A stretch of 64,000 nt of DNA from DATGZX01 sp035296965. Its GTDB lineage: Bacteria > Planctomycetota > Planctomycetia > Gemmatales > Gemmataceae. The notes under the pieces are model-generated. The model was not told the DNA's origin. It searched no databases and worked only from the letters and a program-made list of their open reading frames with translations. Location: the NCBI GenBank assembly GCA_035296965.1, contig DATGZX010000114.1:119276-183275 (forward strand), written 5' to 3'. Both the position numbers and the translations under genes were made by a program. Positions 1-9,900 of this stretch are shown here, one piece after another (position 1 is the first letter of the stretch; each line of letters starts with the position of its first letter).

Positions 1-170
1 CCAACTCCGCGGTTCTGCGTGCAGCGATCGAAGCTAACCGCTCCTACATCGCCAACGAAACTTTGGTTGGGTGTTGGTCGGACGAACCTTTGACGGGAGA
101 AGCGCATATAGCCGCCGTGAAGATTGATGGGCACGATCTGATCATCATGCTCCAGAAGCTTGTTACTTGA
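1..170 (+). CDS. ileS: C-terminal end of isoleucyl-tRNA synthetase (partial)
   Basis: Reading in frame from base 3 gives 55 residues ending at a TGA at 168-170; the gene begins outside the window. The stretch RSYIANETLVG followed by a GEAH...VKIDGHDL...ML segment resembles the extreme C-terminal domain (DUF5915 type) of long IleRS enzymes, which charge tRNA-Ile with isoleucine in the cytoplasm. The assignment rests on this short tail only. It is followed by an 86-base gap and then mqnE on the same strand. No catalytic motif is present in the visible part, so another protein with a similar tail cannot be excluded. Confidence 0.55.
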   Translation, partial: NSAVLRAAIEANRSYIANETLVGCWSDEPLTGEAHIAAVKIDGHDLIIMLQKLVT

Positions 171-186
171 ATTCTGCGAAGTTTTC

Positions 187-230
187 GAGTTTTCAATTTG
201 CCTTGAAAACTCAGCTTGGTGTGCTATGAC
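187..230 (+). promoter_or_regulatory. Possible mqnE promoter with inverted repeat
   Basis: A TTGAAA at 203-208 and a TATGAC at 225-230, separated by 16 bases, make a plausible sigma70-type promoter about 27 bases before mqnE. An inverted repeat, GAGTTTTC at 187-194 and GAAAACTC at 205-212, overlaps the -35 box. It could be a regulator site or the end-of-transcript hairpin of the upstream gene, but no T-run follows it. The evidence is base pattern only. Confidence 0.3.
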
Positions 231-256
231 TACTGTGGCGGCGGTCTGCCCATTCG

Positions 257-1423
257 ATGCGAGTAAATGCGATGATTCAAAGCAGTGACGTCAATCGCCT
301 AAGTTCAATACGCAGCAAGGTGGAGGCGGGTGAAAGGCTCTCCTTCGAGGATGGCGTGTTTCTCTCCGAGGAGGCCGACCTCTTCACGCTCGGGGAGCTT
401 GCTAACATCGTTCGCGAGCGCAAGAACTGCCAATTCACATACTACAACGTGAACGCCCATATCAATCCGACGAACGTTTGCGTTTACCGCTGCACGTTTT
501 GTGCGTTCCGCGCGGATCTGAAGAGCCCGAAAGGCTACGTCATGTCCGACGAGCAAATCCTCGCTCGGGCGGCCGAGGCAGATCAAAGCGGTGCGACAGA
601 GCTACATATCGTCGGCGGCCTGCACCATCAGCTTCCTTACGAGTGGTACCTGAACGTTGTCCGCATCATTCACGAAGCCCATCCGCGCCTGCACTTGAAG
701 GCATACACAGCGGTCGAATGGGATTGGTTTTGTCGCCTTACGGGACGGCCGACGCGCGACATCCTTGCCGAGTTCAAGGAGGCTGGGCTCGGCAGCCTGC
801 CGGGTGGCGGCGCGGAGATTTTCCACCCTGAAGTACGCGACAAGATTTGCGAGCACAAAGCAGACAGCGATTCCTGGATCCGCATCCATCGCGAGGCGCA
901 CGAGCTAGGGCTGCGCTCGAACGCAACGATGCTCTATGGCCATATCGAGCAGCCCTGGCATCGCATCGACCACCTTTGTCGGTTGCGGGCCCTCCAGGAT
1001 GAGACAGGAGGATTTCAAACGCTCATTCCCCTCGCCTTCCATCCGGAGAACACGAAGCTGTCGCACATCGCCAAGCCGAGTGGGCTGATGGATTTGAGGA
1101 CAATGGCGATCAGCCGGCTGATGCTCGACAATTTCCCGCACATCAAGGCGTACTGGGTCATGCTCGGCATCAAGACAGCCCAGCTGGCGCTGAGCTTCGG
1201 CGCTGATGACATAGACGGCACTGTCGTCCATGAGAAGATTTACCACGATGCGGGGTCGGATTCGCCGCAGGAATTGACGGTCGCCGAGCTGCGCCGACTT
1301 ATTCAAGAAGCTGGGCGCATCCCCGTCGAGCGCGACACGCTCTATCATGAGGTCGTCCGTCGGGAGGACGGCTGGGAGACGGGCCGGCATATGACCCCCG
1401 AAGCCCTGGGAGCCGCGTCCTAG
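257..1423 (+). CDS. mqnE: Aminofutalosine synthase MqnE (radical SAM)
   Basis: This 388-residue protein is a cytoplasmic radical SAM enzyme of the futalosine pathway to menaquinone. MqnE joins 3-[(1-carboxyvinyl)oxy]benzoate to the adenosyl group of SAM, giving aminofutalosine. The cluster-binding cysteines are C75, C79 and C82 in a CX3CX2C motif within NVCVYRCTFCAF, followed by the barrel and a C-terminal region typical of the MqnE/MqnC/CofH group. Overall similarity favours MqnE over MqnC, including the LPGGGAEIF and HPENTKL segments. Length is normal. An internal ATG at 272 is an alternative start. No other mqn gene is in the window, so the pathway must be completed elsewhere. It is convergent with psd, with 7 bases between the stops. 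Confidence 0.9.
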   Translation: MRVNAMIQSSDVNRLSSIRSKVEAGERLSFEDGVFLSEEADLFTLGELANIVRERKNCQFTYYNVNAHINPTNVCVYRCTFCAFRADLKSPKGYVMSDEQILARAAEADQSGATELHIVGGLHHQLPYEWYLNVVRIIHEAHPRLHLKAYTAVEWDWFCRLTGRPTRDILAEFKEAGLGSLPGGGAEIFHPEVRDKICEHKADSDSWIRIHREAHELGLRSNATMLYGHIEQPWHRIDHLCRLRALQDETGGFQTLIPLAFHPENTKLSHIAKPSGLMDLRTMAISRLMLDNFPHIKAYWVMLGIKTAQLALSFGADDIDGTVVHEKIYHDAGSDSPQELTVAELRRLIQEAGRIPVERDTLYHEVVRREDGWETGRHMTPEALGAAS

Positions 1424-1430
1424 TACTTCG

Positions 1431-2393
1431 TTATTCCCTCTGCAAGGGCGTTAACGTCGGCGCGAAACTTAGAAGAATGGTCTCGCCGCCCTTCACCTTA
1501 TCGCCAGGTTTGACCCTCACGTCGAAGGCGTCGTTGATGGGTAGAAGCACTTCGGTCCGCGAGCCAAACTTGATCATGCCAAACCGATCGCCTCGGTGAA
1601 GCAATTCTCCGGGCCGCACCCAGCAGACGATTCTCCTCGCAATGGCGCCCGAAATTTGCTTGACGCGCAAAATCCGTCCGGTGCCGGCCTCCTCCAAATC
1701 GAGCCAGAGCTGCTCGTTGCGCACCGCGCATTCCACGTGGCGAGCATCGAGGAAGGCGCCAGGGAAGTAGCGAACCTGGAGCACCGTGCTGGAACGCGGC
1801 ACTCGATTGACGTGGACATTGAATACCGACAGGAAAATGCTGATACGGTAGGCCTTCTTGCCGGGAAAAGCGTCGTCGTCCACTGCGCCCACGTGGGTCA
1901 CCGTGCCGTCTGCCGGGCTCACCAAAACGTCTGGATCAGTCGGAATCGGCCGTTCGGGGTCGCGAAAGAAAGAGATCACGAAAACCCAGAGGATAAGCAA
2001 GACACCCACCGGCAGCCAGAATAGCCAGTGCAGGAAAAGTGCCCCCAGCACGAGTACGATGGCCGCGCTCAACAGGACGAGGCTGAAGAATACGACCTCA
2101 CCCAGGCCAGCCCGTGCCAAGGGAATACCCGGGAGCCGCCGACACGGATCGTCCTGGTCACGGAACTGGCAGCCGCAGACGTTGCGGTAGAACTTCAGAT
2201 CGCGCGCATCCACGGCATCATGAGAGCAGCCGGGACAATTCCCGTGCCGCTGTGCCGCCATGCGCCGGACATAGCCTGGAAAGAGCCGGCGCAGCCACGC
2301 GCGCCGGAGCCTACCCCAAGCCAACTCCAGGCTCATGCAGAAACCGCCGCCGGGCTGGATACTCCTTGGATCGATGGGAGTCGGAGTTGCCAT
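1431..2393 (-). CDS. psd: Phosphatidylserine decarboxylase with Cys-rich N-terminal extension
   Basis: This 320-residue membrane-associated proenzyme makes phosphatidylethanolamine from phosphatidylserine. The decarboxylase domain starts near residue 140 (FFRDPERPIP, then SPADGTV), with the conserved HVNRVP segment and the self-cleavage site G277-S278 in KFGSRTEV. There, Ser becomes the pyruvoyl cofactor, as in the short PSD-A class. Residues about 100-143 form two hydrophobic helices. The first 90 residues are unusual: basic, with C53, C56, C73, C75 and C84 arranged like a small metal-binding ribbon (NCPGC ... VCGC). An internal ATG at 2336 would shorten the protein by 19 residues but keep the cysteines. 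The gene runs toward mqnE, and the small gene at 2432 lies just upstream on the same strand. Confidence 0.85.
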   Translation of the reverse strand: MATPTPIDPRSIQPGGGFCMSLELAWGRLRRAWLRRLFPGYVRRMAAQRHGNCPGCSHDAVDARDLKFYRNVCGCQFRDQDDPCRRLPGIPLARAGLGEVVFFSLVLLSAAIVLVLGALFLHWLFWLPVGVLLILWVFVISFFRDPERPIPTDPDVLVSPADGTVTHVGAVDDDAFPGKKAYRISIFLSVFNVHVNRVPRSSTVLQVRYFPGAFLDARHVECAVRNEQLWLDLEEAGTGRILRVKQISGAIARRIVCWVRPGELLHRGDRFGMIKFGSRTEVLLPINDAFDVRVKPGDKVKGGETILLSFAPTLTPLQRE

Positions 2394-2431
2394 ATCCTTG
2401 AGGATAGAGAGCTGCAGACGTGCCGGCTATC

Positions 2432-2932
2432 TCACGTTCCTGAACTTGGCTGCGGCGGGGTCCGGCTGCGAGCCCGGAGTCGCTCAAGGAGCTTGGCTTT
2501 CGCAGGAATGGGAAGACGTGGACCTGAGGCTGCGGCTTCCGCCGGCTCCTCGAGCGGTTCCACAGGTTGAGGTTCCGCCTCGGGTTTGGAAAGTGACTCG
2601 GTGACTTCAGGCTCAACTTGAGCCCTGTCCTTTGCCTCCTCTGCCGCTTGCGCAGCCGCCGCCCCGGCGCCATCACCCACGAGAGCCTGAATCTGCGACT
2701 GCTTCATTTCCTTTTGGAAGCCAAGATAGTTGATTTGGTCGTAAGGGACGAAGAAAACACGTCCCATGTCCGCGGTCCCGGCCAGCCGACCACGGATAAC
2801 CATGTGCTCTTGCTCCATGGCCACGACATTCTGGATGCTGATCTCCATGCCGATGGTGGTCATGAGCATCAGACTGTCTTGCATCTCCCGAGGGATTCGC
2901 CGAAGGATCGTAGTCCAGGAGCTAGCTTGCAT
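2432..2932 (-). CDS. Hypothetical protein with charged Pro/Glu-rich C-terminus
   Basis: This is a 166-residue protein I do not recognise. The first 95 residues look folded: it opens with a short helix (WTTILRRIPREMQDSLML), then beta-rich sequence (GMEISIQNVVAMEQEHMVIRG; GRVFFVPYDQINYLGF) that suggests a small barrel-like domain. The rest is low-complexity, rich in Glu, Pro and Ala, and ends in a basic ARSRTPPQPSSGT tail. There is no signal peptide or membrane segment. AGGGA lies 5 bases before the ATG. The gene sits 38 bases upstream of psd on the same strand and may be cotranscribed with it. Function is unknown. Confidence 0.65.
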   Translation of the reverse strand: MQASSWTTILRRIPREMQDSLMLMTTIGMEISIQNVVAMEQEHMVIRGRLAGTADMGRVFFVPYDQINYLGFQKEMKQSQIQALVGDGAGAAAAQAAEEAKDRAQVEPEVTESLSKPEAEPQPVEPLEEPAEAAASGPRLPIPAKAKLLERLRARSRTPPQPSSGT

Positions 2933-3144
2933 GTCGGTCCCTGATTAGCAATTAAGAGGAGCGATACTAGGGAGTACTCAGGAGGGTGCGCAATACTCCT
3001 GCAAGCCCATCGACCAAGATCAAGCTAAACGACCCTGGCCGCCTGTAGTTTAGCTCATAATCCGAAGCTTAGCTAAGGAGGTGCGGTTGGGTCGTGGGCC
3101 AGTCCTTGGTCGTTGTGTTTTAAGGACTTGCATACCTGCGGGCA

Positions 3145-4911
3145 TTACTTTTTCTGGCGCTCATAGGCGAGATCGCACCACCCAATCATCATTTCTTCCC
3201 AGGTTTGCTCGCCCCAGCTGACAAACTTAGATGCGTCGGGATTGTTCGGGTTCTTTGTCGAATTGTCAAAGTGCGCAACGCAGCGCAATTTGCTCCCAGC
3301 CGGTAGGTGGATGGGCTTCTCCAGGCGGTAGACGCTTTGCCAGTTGAAGTTGTAGTGCGGGACAGCGAGCAGGATTTCCTTCTTGCCGTCGGGATAGATT
3401 GCCTCGTACATGAAGTCCTTGCCGCGCAGGTGCATGTGGGGCATGAAGCCAAGCAATGAGGCTTCCTCGAAGATCGGCAACCATTGTTCGACTTCATAGT
3501 TGTCGGCTCCTGGAGGGATCCTGAACCTTGGTTGAGCGATGGGCACCGTGCGCACGGCATACTTGGGTGGCTCCTTGGCGAAGATCAGACCCAACCGGGA
3601 ACGGTCTTTTCGCGCGACGCCGTTCGGCGTGTAATGCATCTCGAACACGAGCGAGGAACCCGCCGGGATCTTCTTGGCCGTCCCCGGCGGCAGGATCAAA
3701 GGCATGTCGCCCGGAGCGGTGCCGCACAGTGTCGGCGTCTTAGGATTGCCGGGGAAGAAATCTTCGTTTGGAGGAACCAGAAACATCACGATGTGGTGGA
3801 CCACGGACGGTGCGCCAGCCCGCGATTCCGCAGCCTGAATCCAGCGATCCTCCTTGAAATTGGTCTTAACCTCGAAGCGTTGATAGGGAATTCCACCCTT
3901 GGGCATGTCCGCCGGGACTGAATACTCTTCCGGCATCGTAAATATCACGTCCGGCTTGCCGATGACCCAGCCGTCGACGAACTCACGCGGCGCAGGCAGA
4001 TCCATCTCATCGCCCCTGGGAGTTCCCTCGTCCAACCAGGCCAGCAAGGTCTTGCGGTCTTCGGACGGAAGCCGGCGATCGTTGGAAAAATGTCCGTAGC
4101 GAGGATCCGCGTACCAAGGCGGCATGCGCTGCTCTTGGATCACTTCGCGAATCGTGTCTGCCCATGCCGTCGCATCTTCAAACGTCATGAGTGACATAGG
4201 GCCAACCTGTCCGGGACGGTGGCATTCCTGGCAGTGCTTCTGCAAAATGCGGGCGACATGCTTGCTGTAGGTAATCGCCCCCTCCGCTTTCTGCTTGGAA
4301 CCACGCGCGATGATGCACCCGGCCACCGGAGTCGTGGCTAACTTAACGGGCTTCTCCTCTAGAACCTCTCCAAGTGCAGCCGCCAGATCCTGCCGCGTCG
4401 GCTGGGCCCTCTTGTAGCCAATCCCGAATTGATCATCGATTCGCCCCTGGTAACGAATCCGTCGCTGGCTGTCGAGGACGAAGGCCTCGGACGTGCGTTG
4501 GGCGCCAAACTGGTCGGCAACCACGTTGTCCACGTCCTTCAAGACTGGAAAAGGCAACGCGTAGGTCTTGGCGTGTTCCGTCACTTTTTCAGGGCTATCC
4601 TGAAGATTGGCGTTTATTGCCAGGAACTGGACGCCCTGGGAGGCGAAGCTCTTTTGCATCGCCGCCAGGCGGGGCATATAAGCGTTATTGATCGGGCACT
4701 CGGTGCCAATGAAGATCACGACAACGGCCTTCTTGTCTTTGAAGTCGTCGAGGCTGATGCTCTGCTTGTTGGTGTCTTTAAGCGTGAAGTTGGCTATTCG
4801 CTTGCCCGGATTACTTGCTGGCTTTTCAGAACCAGTGGCGAAGAGGAATGCGCAAAATAGGATTGCTGGGCAACTAGCAATCGTCAGAGACAGGGAAAGC
4901 CGGTGCCTCAT
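3145..4911 (-). CDS. Exported redoxin / cytochrome c / copper monooxygenase-like protein
   Basis: This 588-residue three-part protein carries an N-terminal signal peptide (about 1-27) and is likely periplasmic. Residues 38-190 are an AhpC/TSA-like thioredoxin fold with a single cysteine, C72, in GTECPINNAYMP rather than a CXXC pair. A cytochrome c-type heme site follows at C227-Q-E-C230-H231. From about 310 comes a two-part beta-sandwich region resembling the copper type II, ascorbate-dependent monooxygenase (PHM/DBH) fold. Its candidate copper ligands are H372-H373, H426 and H492/H494 (PHMH). The start is set at 4911 because AAGGAG lies 6 bases before this ATG and the signal peptide begins there; a more upstream ATG at 4947 lacks these. 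This domain order recurs in Planctomycetes and Verrucomicrobia. The substrate is unknown. Confidence 0.8.
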   Translation of the reverse strand: MRHRLSLSLTIASCPAILFCAFLFATGSEKPASNPGKRIANFTLKDTNKQSISLDDFKDKKAVVVIFIGTECPINNAYMPRLAAMQKSFASQGVQFLAINANLQDSPEKVTEHAKTYALPFPVLKDVDNVVADQFGAQRTSEAFVLDSQRRIRYQGRIDDQFGIGYKRAQPTRQDLAAALGEVLEEKPVKLATTPVAGCIIARGSKQKAEGAITYSKHVARILQKHCQECHRPGQVGPMSLMTFEDATAWADTIREVIQEQRMPPWYADPRYGHFSNDRRLPSEDRKTLLAWLDEGTPRGDEMDLPAPREFVDGWVIGKPDVIFTMPEEYSVPADMPKGGIPYQRFEVKTNFKEDRWIQAAESRAGAPSVVHHIVMFLVPPNEDFFPGNPKTPTLCGTAPGDMPLILPPGTAKKIPAGSSLVFEMHYTPNGVARKDRSRLGLIFAKEPPKYAVRTVPIAQPRFRIPPGADNYEVEQWLPIFEEASLLGFMPHMHLRGKDFMYEAIYPDGKKEILLAVPHYNFNWQSVYRLEKPIHLPAGSKLRCVAHFDNSTKNPNNPDASKFVSWGEQTWEEMMIGWCDLAYERQKK

Positions 4912-5058
4912 GCGATACTCCTTACTTTTCACACCGGAGAGATTCAAGCCGCTGCCGCTGGGGAAATGGAGAGAGGCAGCGGCAGTGCCGACATGGTAAC
5001 GAATAGCGCTCAGTCTGCCCAGACCTAACCCATGAAGGGCAATGGTGAGCGCGAGCGC

Positions 5059-5880
5059 CTAGAGCCCCGATTGGGGTGTGACCGTAAGCTCTATATCCTT
5101 GCCTGCCCGCTTGATCACTACCTGCACAGCCGTGCCGGGTTTCACGTGTCCGGCGGCCTCATAACAGTCGACAACGGTGTCCGTCCAGCGGTCGTCAACG
5201 GTCAGCAGGCGGTCACCGCTTTTGAGTCCGCCCTGGGCTGCCGCACTTTGAGGCAGCACTCGCTCGATCACTATCCCCGGATCATCGTCGACCTTCTTGT
5301 CGAGGACCAGGCCCCAAAGTCCGGCCGGCGCCAGAACCTTCTTTTCAGATTTGTCGCCCGACATCAGCGTGACCATCAAGGCCTGGATGATATCCGTTGG
5401 CTCGAAGCCACTCGGCACGAAGGTCATTTTTTTGGCCTGGTAGTCCAGGGTCATCTTGTAGCGGGCGAAGAATGGAAATCCAATAATCCCTTCCACCGGG
5501 CCAAGGACCTTGGAGACGATCTCCACTGTCGGGTGATCCATGACAATGACGGGAACCGATTCGGCCTTCAGGTCTCCTAGCTCCAGGTTCTTGATTTTGC
5601 TGATCGGTGGGCCGCTGAACAAACTGAATCCGGATCCCGAAGCGTTCTTACCTATGAGTCCACTCGCCTTGGCGGTCTTGGTGTTGATCAGGTTCACCGG
5701 CGCGCCCGTATCGAAGATGACTCGGTACGGCCCTTTACCGTTGATCTTGATCTTCACCACAATGTGTTTGGTAATCAGAGTGTCGAACGGCACAGTAACC
5801 GGCTGCTGCTTGGTTTCCTCCGCGCGAACGGGAAGGGCCAGCGCAAGCATAACGCCGGCAACGAGGGCATATCTTCTCAT
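5059..5880 (-). CDS. Retropepsin-like aspartic protease with PDZ domain (copy 2)
   Basis: This 273-residue exported protein has a signal peptide (MRRYALVAGVMLALALPVRA). A retropepsin-like domain covers about residues 25-170, with the catalytic-type VIFDTGAPVNLI motif, preceded by a KINGKGPY segment and followed by an IIGFPFFARY segment. A PDZ domain occupies about 190-270 (GLVLDKKVDDDPGIVIERVLP, GLKSGDRLLTVDD). Such single-domain aspartic proteases act as dimers. The target is unknown; the PDZ domain probably binds peptide C-termini. The gene begins 3 bases after the stop of its paralogue at 5884-6732, so the two form a tight operon. Confidence 0.8.
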   Translation of the reverse strand: MRRYALVAGVMLALALPVRAEETKQQPVTVPFDTLITKHIVVKIKINGKGPYRVIFDTGAPVNLINTKTAKASGLIGKNASGSGFSLFSGPPISKIKNLELGDLKAESVPVIVMDHPTVEIVSKVLGPVEGIIGFPFFARYKMTLDYQAKKMTFVPSGFEPTDIIQALMVTLMSGDKSEKKVLAPAGLWGLVLDKKVDDDPGIVIERVLPQSAAAQGGLKSGDRLLTVDDRWTDTVVDCYEAAGHVKPGTAVQVVIKRAGKDIELTVTPQSGL

Positions 5881-5883
5881 GGC

Positions 5884-6732
5884 TTATAGTCCCTTCCCGG
5901 ATTTAATGCGTACTTGGATGGGCTCTTTCTCAGTTCCCCGCGTGACGGTCAAAGTAGCTGTCTCATCAGGCGTGAGAGTGTTGGCGATGCGGCGTAACGC
6001 ATTCGCAGAGGATACAGATCTGCCCTGAAAATGACTGATCTTGTCGCCCGCTGCTAATCCCGCATCCGCTGCCGGACTGTTCGGCAACACCGCCGTCACC
6101 TCGATTCCATGGTCAGTGTCCACCAGGGCAATGCCCAGGAAGCCACGCAGGACTACTTCCTGCTCTGTTTTCCGTCCCAGCATGCCTCCGAGCAGTTTCA
6201 TCACGCTGCCAATCGAGCCCATACCGCTGGCGTCGCCGCCTTCCCCCAGTCCTAGCGGAGCCGGCGGCTTGAAGTTCAACGGTGTCCACGCCATCTTATC
6301 TTTGGTGAAGTCGAACTCGAGCCGGTAGCGAGCGAGAATGTTGTACCCAATGATGCCGTGCAATTCGACGCCGGCAAGGCCAAGCCCATTCATCCCTTCC
6401 AGTTGGAACGGATCCTCGACACGCCCCTTTGCCTTGGTGAGGGCCACCCCTCCTTCAACCTCGAAGCGATCGAAAGTGCCCCAGCCTTGCTTATTAGCTT
6501 CCACGCCGAGCTTGCGGCAAATCGTTGTGGAGACGAACAACGCGGGTGCCCCCGTATCGAGGATGAAGTTGTAGGGCCCCTTGCCATTGATCTTGGCGCG
6601 CACCAGGACATGATTCGTGTTGGTGAGTCGATAGGGAACGTGATGAACTTTGGTGTCGGTCTGCTTGCCCTCGTCGGCCCAAAAAGGCGGGGCCATACCA
6701 AGAGCTACCAGGCTAACGATCAAGAATCTCAT
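5884..6732 (-). CDS. Retropepsin-like aspartic protease with PDZ domain (copy 1)
   Basis: This 282-residue protein is a paralogue of the next gene, with the same layout: signal peptide (MRFLIVSLVALGMAPPFWA), aspartic protease domain with FILDTGAPALFVS, an IIGYNILARYRLEFDF segment, then a PDZ domain near the C-terminus (FLGIALVDTDHGIEV, AADAGLAAGDKI). The start is placed at 6732, where the signal peptide begins and a GGAA lies upstream. An ATG at 6798 would add 22 residues that mask the signal peptide. It is first in a two-gene operon. The pair probably arose by local duplication, because domain order matches and both carry the KINGKGPY segment just before the DTG. Confidence 0.8.
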   Translation of the reverse strand: MRFLIVSLVALGMAPPFWADEGKQTDTKVHHVPYRLTNTNHVLVRAKINGKGPYNFILDTGAPALFVSTTICRKLGVEANKQGWGTFDRFEVEGGVALTKAKGRVEDPFQLEGMNGLGLAGVELHGIIGYNILARYRLEFDFTKDKMAWTPLNFKPPAPLGLGEGGDASGMGSIGSVMKLLGGMLGRKTEQEVVLRGFLGIALVDTDHGIEVTAVLPNSPAADAGLAAGDKISHFQGRSVSSANALRRIANTLTPDETATLTVTRGTEKEPIQVRIKSGKGL

Positions 6733-6933
6733 GGCGTGTTTCCGGTTCAAAGCGTTAATGCGTCGCGCACTCGTCTCAAGTGTACCGAATGAAGGCATGA
6801 TTCAACAGCGAATTCGAGCATCACCGGTTTGGAGTTTGGAGGTTTGGAGCCGTCAGCCCGTCAGCTTGGGACGATATCAATCGATACTGAACCCAACGCA
6901 GCAAAGTTTCAGTGAGCAGGATCCCACCGGCTC

Positions 6934-9900
6934 TCAATCGGACTGGGAAGGCTTGTCCCATTCTTCCACTTGCTGCTTGAGATTCTCAAGCGTTGCCGGT
7001 TTCCTGGGTACGCTGAGGAGATCCTCCGCCATGAGAGCAATCGTGGAATTGGCCCCATGGACGCGCCGGACTTCCGCCTCCAATCTGCGCAGCCACTGAG
7101 GCACATCCAGGCCGACTCCGGTTGGGTTCGTCTTGAGTGGTTGCAGCTCTCTCTCCAGGCGGGCGAAGGATTTTCCTTGTCGTTTCTCGCGCACTTCCGC
7201 CATCGCCGGCTCGATAGAGGCGCACATTCGGTCCAGGGCGAGCGACTGCACAAAACGTTCTTGCAGACGGTCCGCGACCGTGGGGAGTTGCATGCCGTGT
7301 TCTTTAACAAGCAGCGCCAACTTCTCCAAGTAGCGCGTTGCCAGTTCTTCGGTGAGCTGGGTAAAGGCCTCTTGCCAGGAGACTGCCAAATCAGCGCGGC
7401 CGCGACGAGCCAGTACCTCGTGAGCCAACATCAATGGCCGCAGCCTCCACGCGTGCCGCTCGTAGCTGGCCTTGAGGCGCAGGAAATCGAGGAGCATATG
7501 CAGGTTCTCGCCGTAGTCGGACTGCGGCGTGGTAGTGTTGTAGTCCTTGTATTCCTCGTAGTTCTCGACCAGCGCGCCCAGAATGACCTGAAGAATGCGC
7601 AGGGCCTCCGCCCGGTCGGCGTCCTGGTCGAGTTCTTCGATCAGCTTTACGGGATGTAGGGGGTCGGGATTATCCCGGAGGTAATCGAGGTAAGCGCCGA
7701 TGCCCCGATGCAGGATGCCCCTCAGATTGGCGAGGGTCATGAACTTCGCGTGAAAGAGATCATGGCCGTATCGTTGCACCCACGCCCGCAGCTTTTCCCA
7801 TTCTGCCTCAGTGGAGACCGATTCGAGGGCGGTTAGCTGGAGAGTTTGGCTGTGTTCGACCCAGATGCGGAGGAACGGCCGCGTGAGCGCTTCTAACAGG
7901 TCCACGATTTCCTGGTCCCCTGCGAGGCCCCTCGAATTGGCTGCTGCCGCGTCGACCACGGCCTCGACCACAGCCTGGTAGCCAAGGTGGAAGAGCTGAT
8001 TGAATTCCGTCACGCCCCGGCCCGGAAGAGGATGCGCCTGCTCCATGTCGCGAGCCGTGAGCAATAGATGAAGCGTCTCCCGCAGCAACCCCAGTCGCGG
8101 CAGGCTAACGACCAGGGCGCGGAGAATAGCTTGCGCCGTTCGCACGCGTAGGATCTGCCCGGGCTGGCCGCCATCTGCCAACGCCGTGAATAGGAGGCGT
8201 TCCGTTCGAAAACCATCGAGGAATGTCTGTAACTGCCGCCGTGTTTGTTCGGCATCCCCATTCAATAGAGCCTGCTCAAGGGCGATCGCGCTCGGTTCCC
8301 AGGGGGGACGTGCCGCCTCGACTTCTGTGGGGGCAGCCGCGGCGGCCTTCGGGCCTAGCGTCCCCTCCAGGGCCCCCATGGCCATCCAGGTGTCCAGACA
8401 GTTCCCGATCGCGGTGTAGAGCAGCTGCTCCTTCAAGGCCCGGCGCCGGTCGTATTCAACGAGGGAATCAAAAGAACCGAGCGGCTCGGGAACCCGATGC
8501 TGATTGATGGCCTCCAAAAGAACCAGCAAAGCCTGGTGATGGTTTCGGGCCGTGGACAGCCACGCATTTAAGGTTTCAGTGCGTTCGACTGAAGCCGATC
8601 TAGATGAGGTTGAGACTGGTCCGTGCCGCACGGCGATCTGCCAGAGTTTTGCAACCGTGGAGAGAAAACGCAAGCGGTGGGTTATCCGTTCGGCCTCCAA
8701 CTCCAGGTCGAATTCTCCCTGGAATTCGTTATGGTCCGCGACCGTCCCCTCCTGTCGATCGTCAGTGCTGTCTTGGTAGGTGACCTCTGCATAGGCGGCG
8801 CTGTAAAGGGACTCGTCGTCTTCGTCAGGTGAAACCAGGTTGGGGCTGGGCAGCAGTTCAAGAGCAGGAACTTGCCAGTACTCGTCCGCATTCGCCTCCA
8901 GGTGATCAAAGAATCTTTTCATCAGGGCCCAAACATCGGAGTGAGAAAGCTGCTCCTCTTTCCCCTGGGCAGGTTCGCCGGCTGCATGCCGTTTCCCTGC
9001 GAGGCTCAACATCCAGCGCAACGCGCAAGTGTGGAAGGAAAAGTTCCCATCTTCGAGTGGCACGCGTTCAGCTTGGCTTAGCCAGTTCATGAGCAGGCCC
9101 AGCGCCGCTCGATAATCCTTCTTTCGCAAAAGTGCGTCCACCACGAGCGCGAAGGCTTTCGAAGACTGGAATCCCGGCAGATGCTCGCGCCAGAATGCCA
9201 GGTCGGCGGCGGTCTCTCCGCGCTCGTGCCAGCACGCAAGGGCCGTGGCGACATGTTCCGCCGAGGCGACAGTCTCCCTCCCGAAAACATGGCGGACGTC
9301 GCTTACCTCCACGCTGGCAAATTGGTCCCACCAGGTCGCCAGCCGCCGCAAATTGGACAGCAAGGTATCGCTGCGAGCCTTTTCACCGGCAGCGGCTGCC
9401 TCGCTGATCAAGCGCGAGTACAGATTGAGCAGATTCTCGATGACCTGCACCAGTTCGTCGATCCGCGTGTCGCGGATGGAATCCTCCCGCGCATTGAACA
9501 ATGGGAAGAGCCCCTGGAAGCCAAGGATGTTCCACGGATCGGCGAATGCTCCACAGGCGATGCCGCGGCGCAACAGTTCCTCTGCGCGTGGAATTAACCG
9601 GACTGCTGAGGCAAGCTCACCTTGGTCTGCCAGGAGTTGTCCGGTGGTGATACAGCCGAGGATTTCGCTCTGGAGCCGGATCGATGTTGCTGGGATGCGC
9701 GCGGCCTCCTGGCGACTTGCATCGGGATAGCCCATGTCGGCAAATAACAGGGCGAGTTGACGCTGCTGTAACTGGGCCGCCCGGTGCCTGGCGAGGTACT
9801 GATTCAAGTGCTGTCGAGCACCCCCGAACGGCTGCCTGGTAGCGGCGGCCTCCAGCCGCAGGCGTTGGCCGTGGGTGCCGCCGACGGTTTCGAGAAGGCT

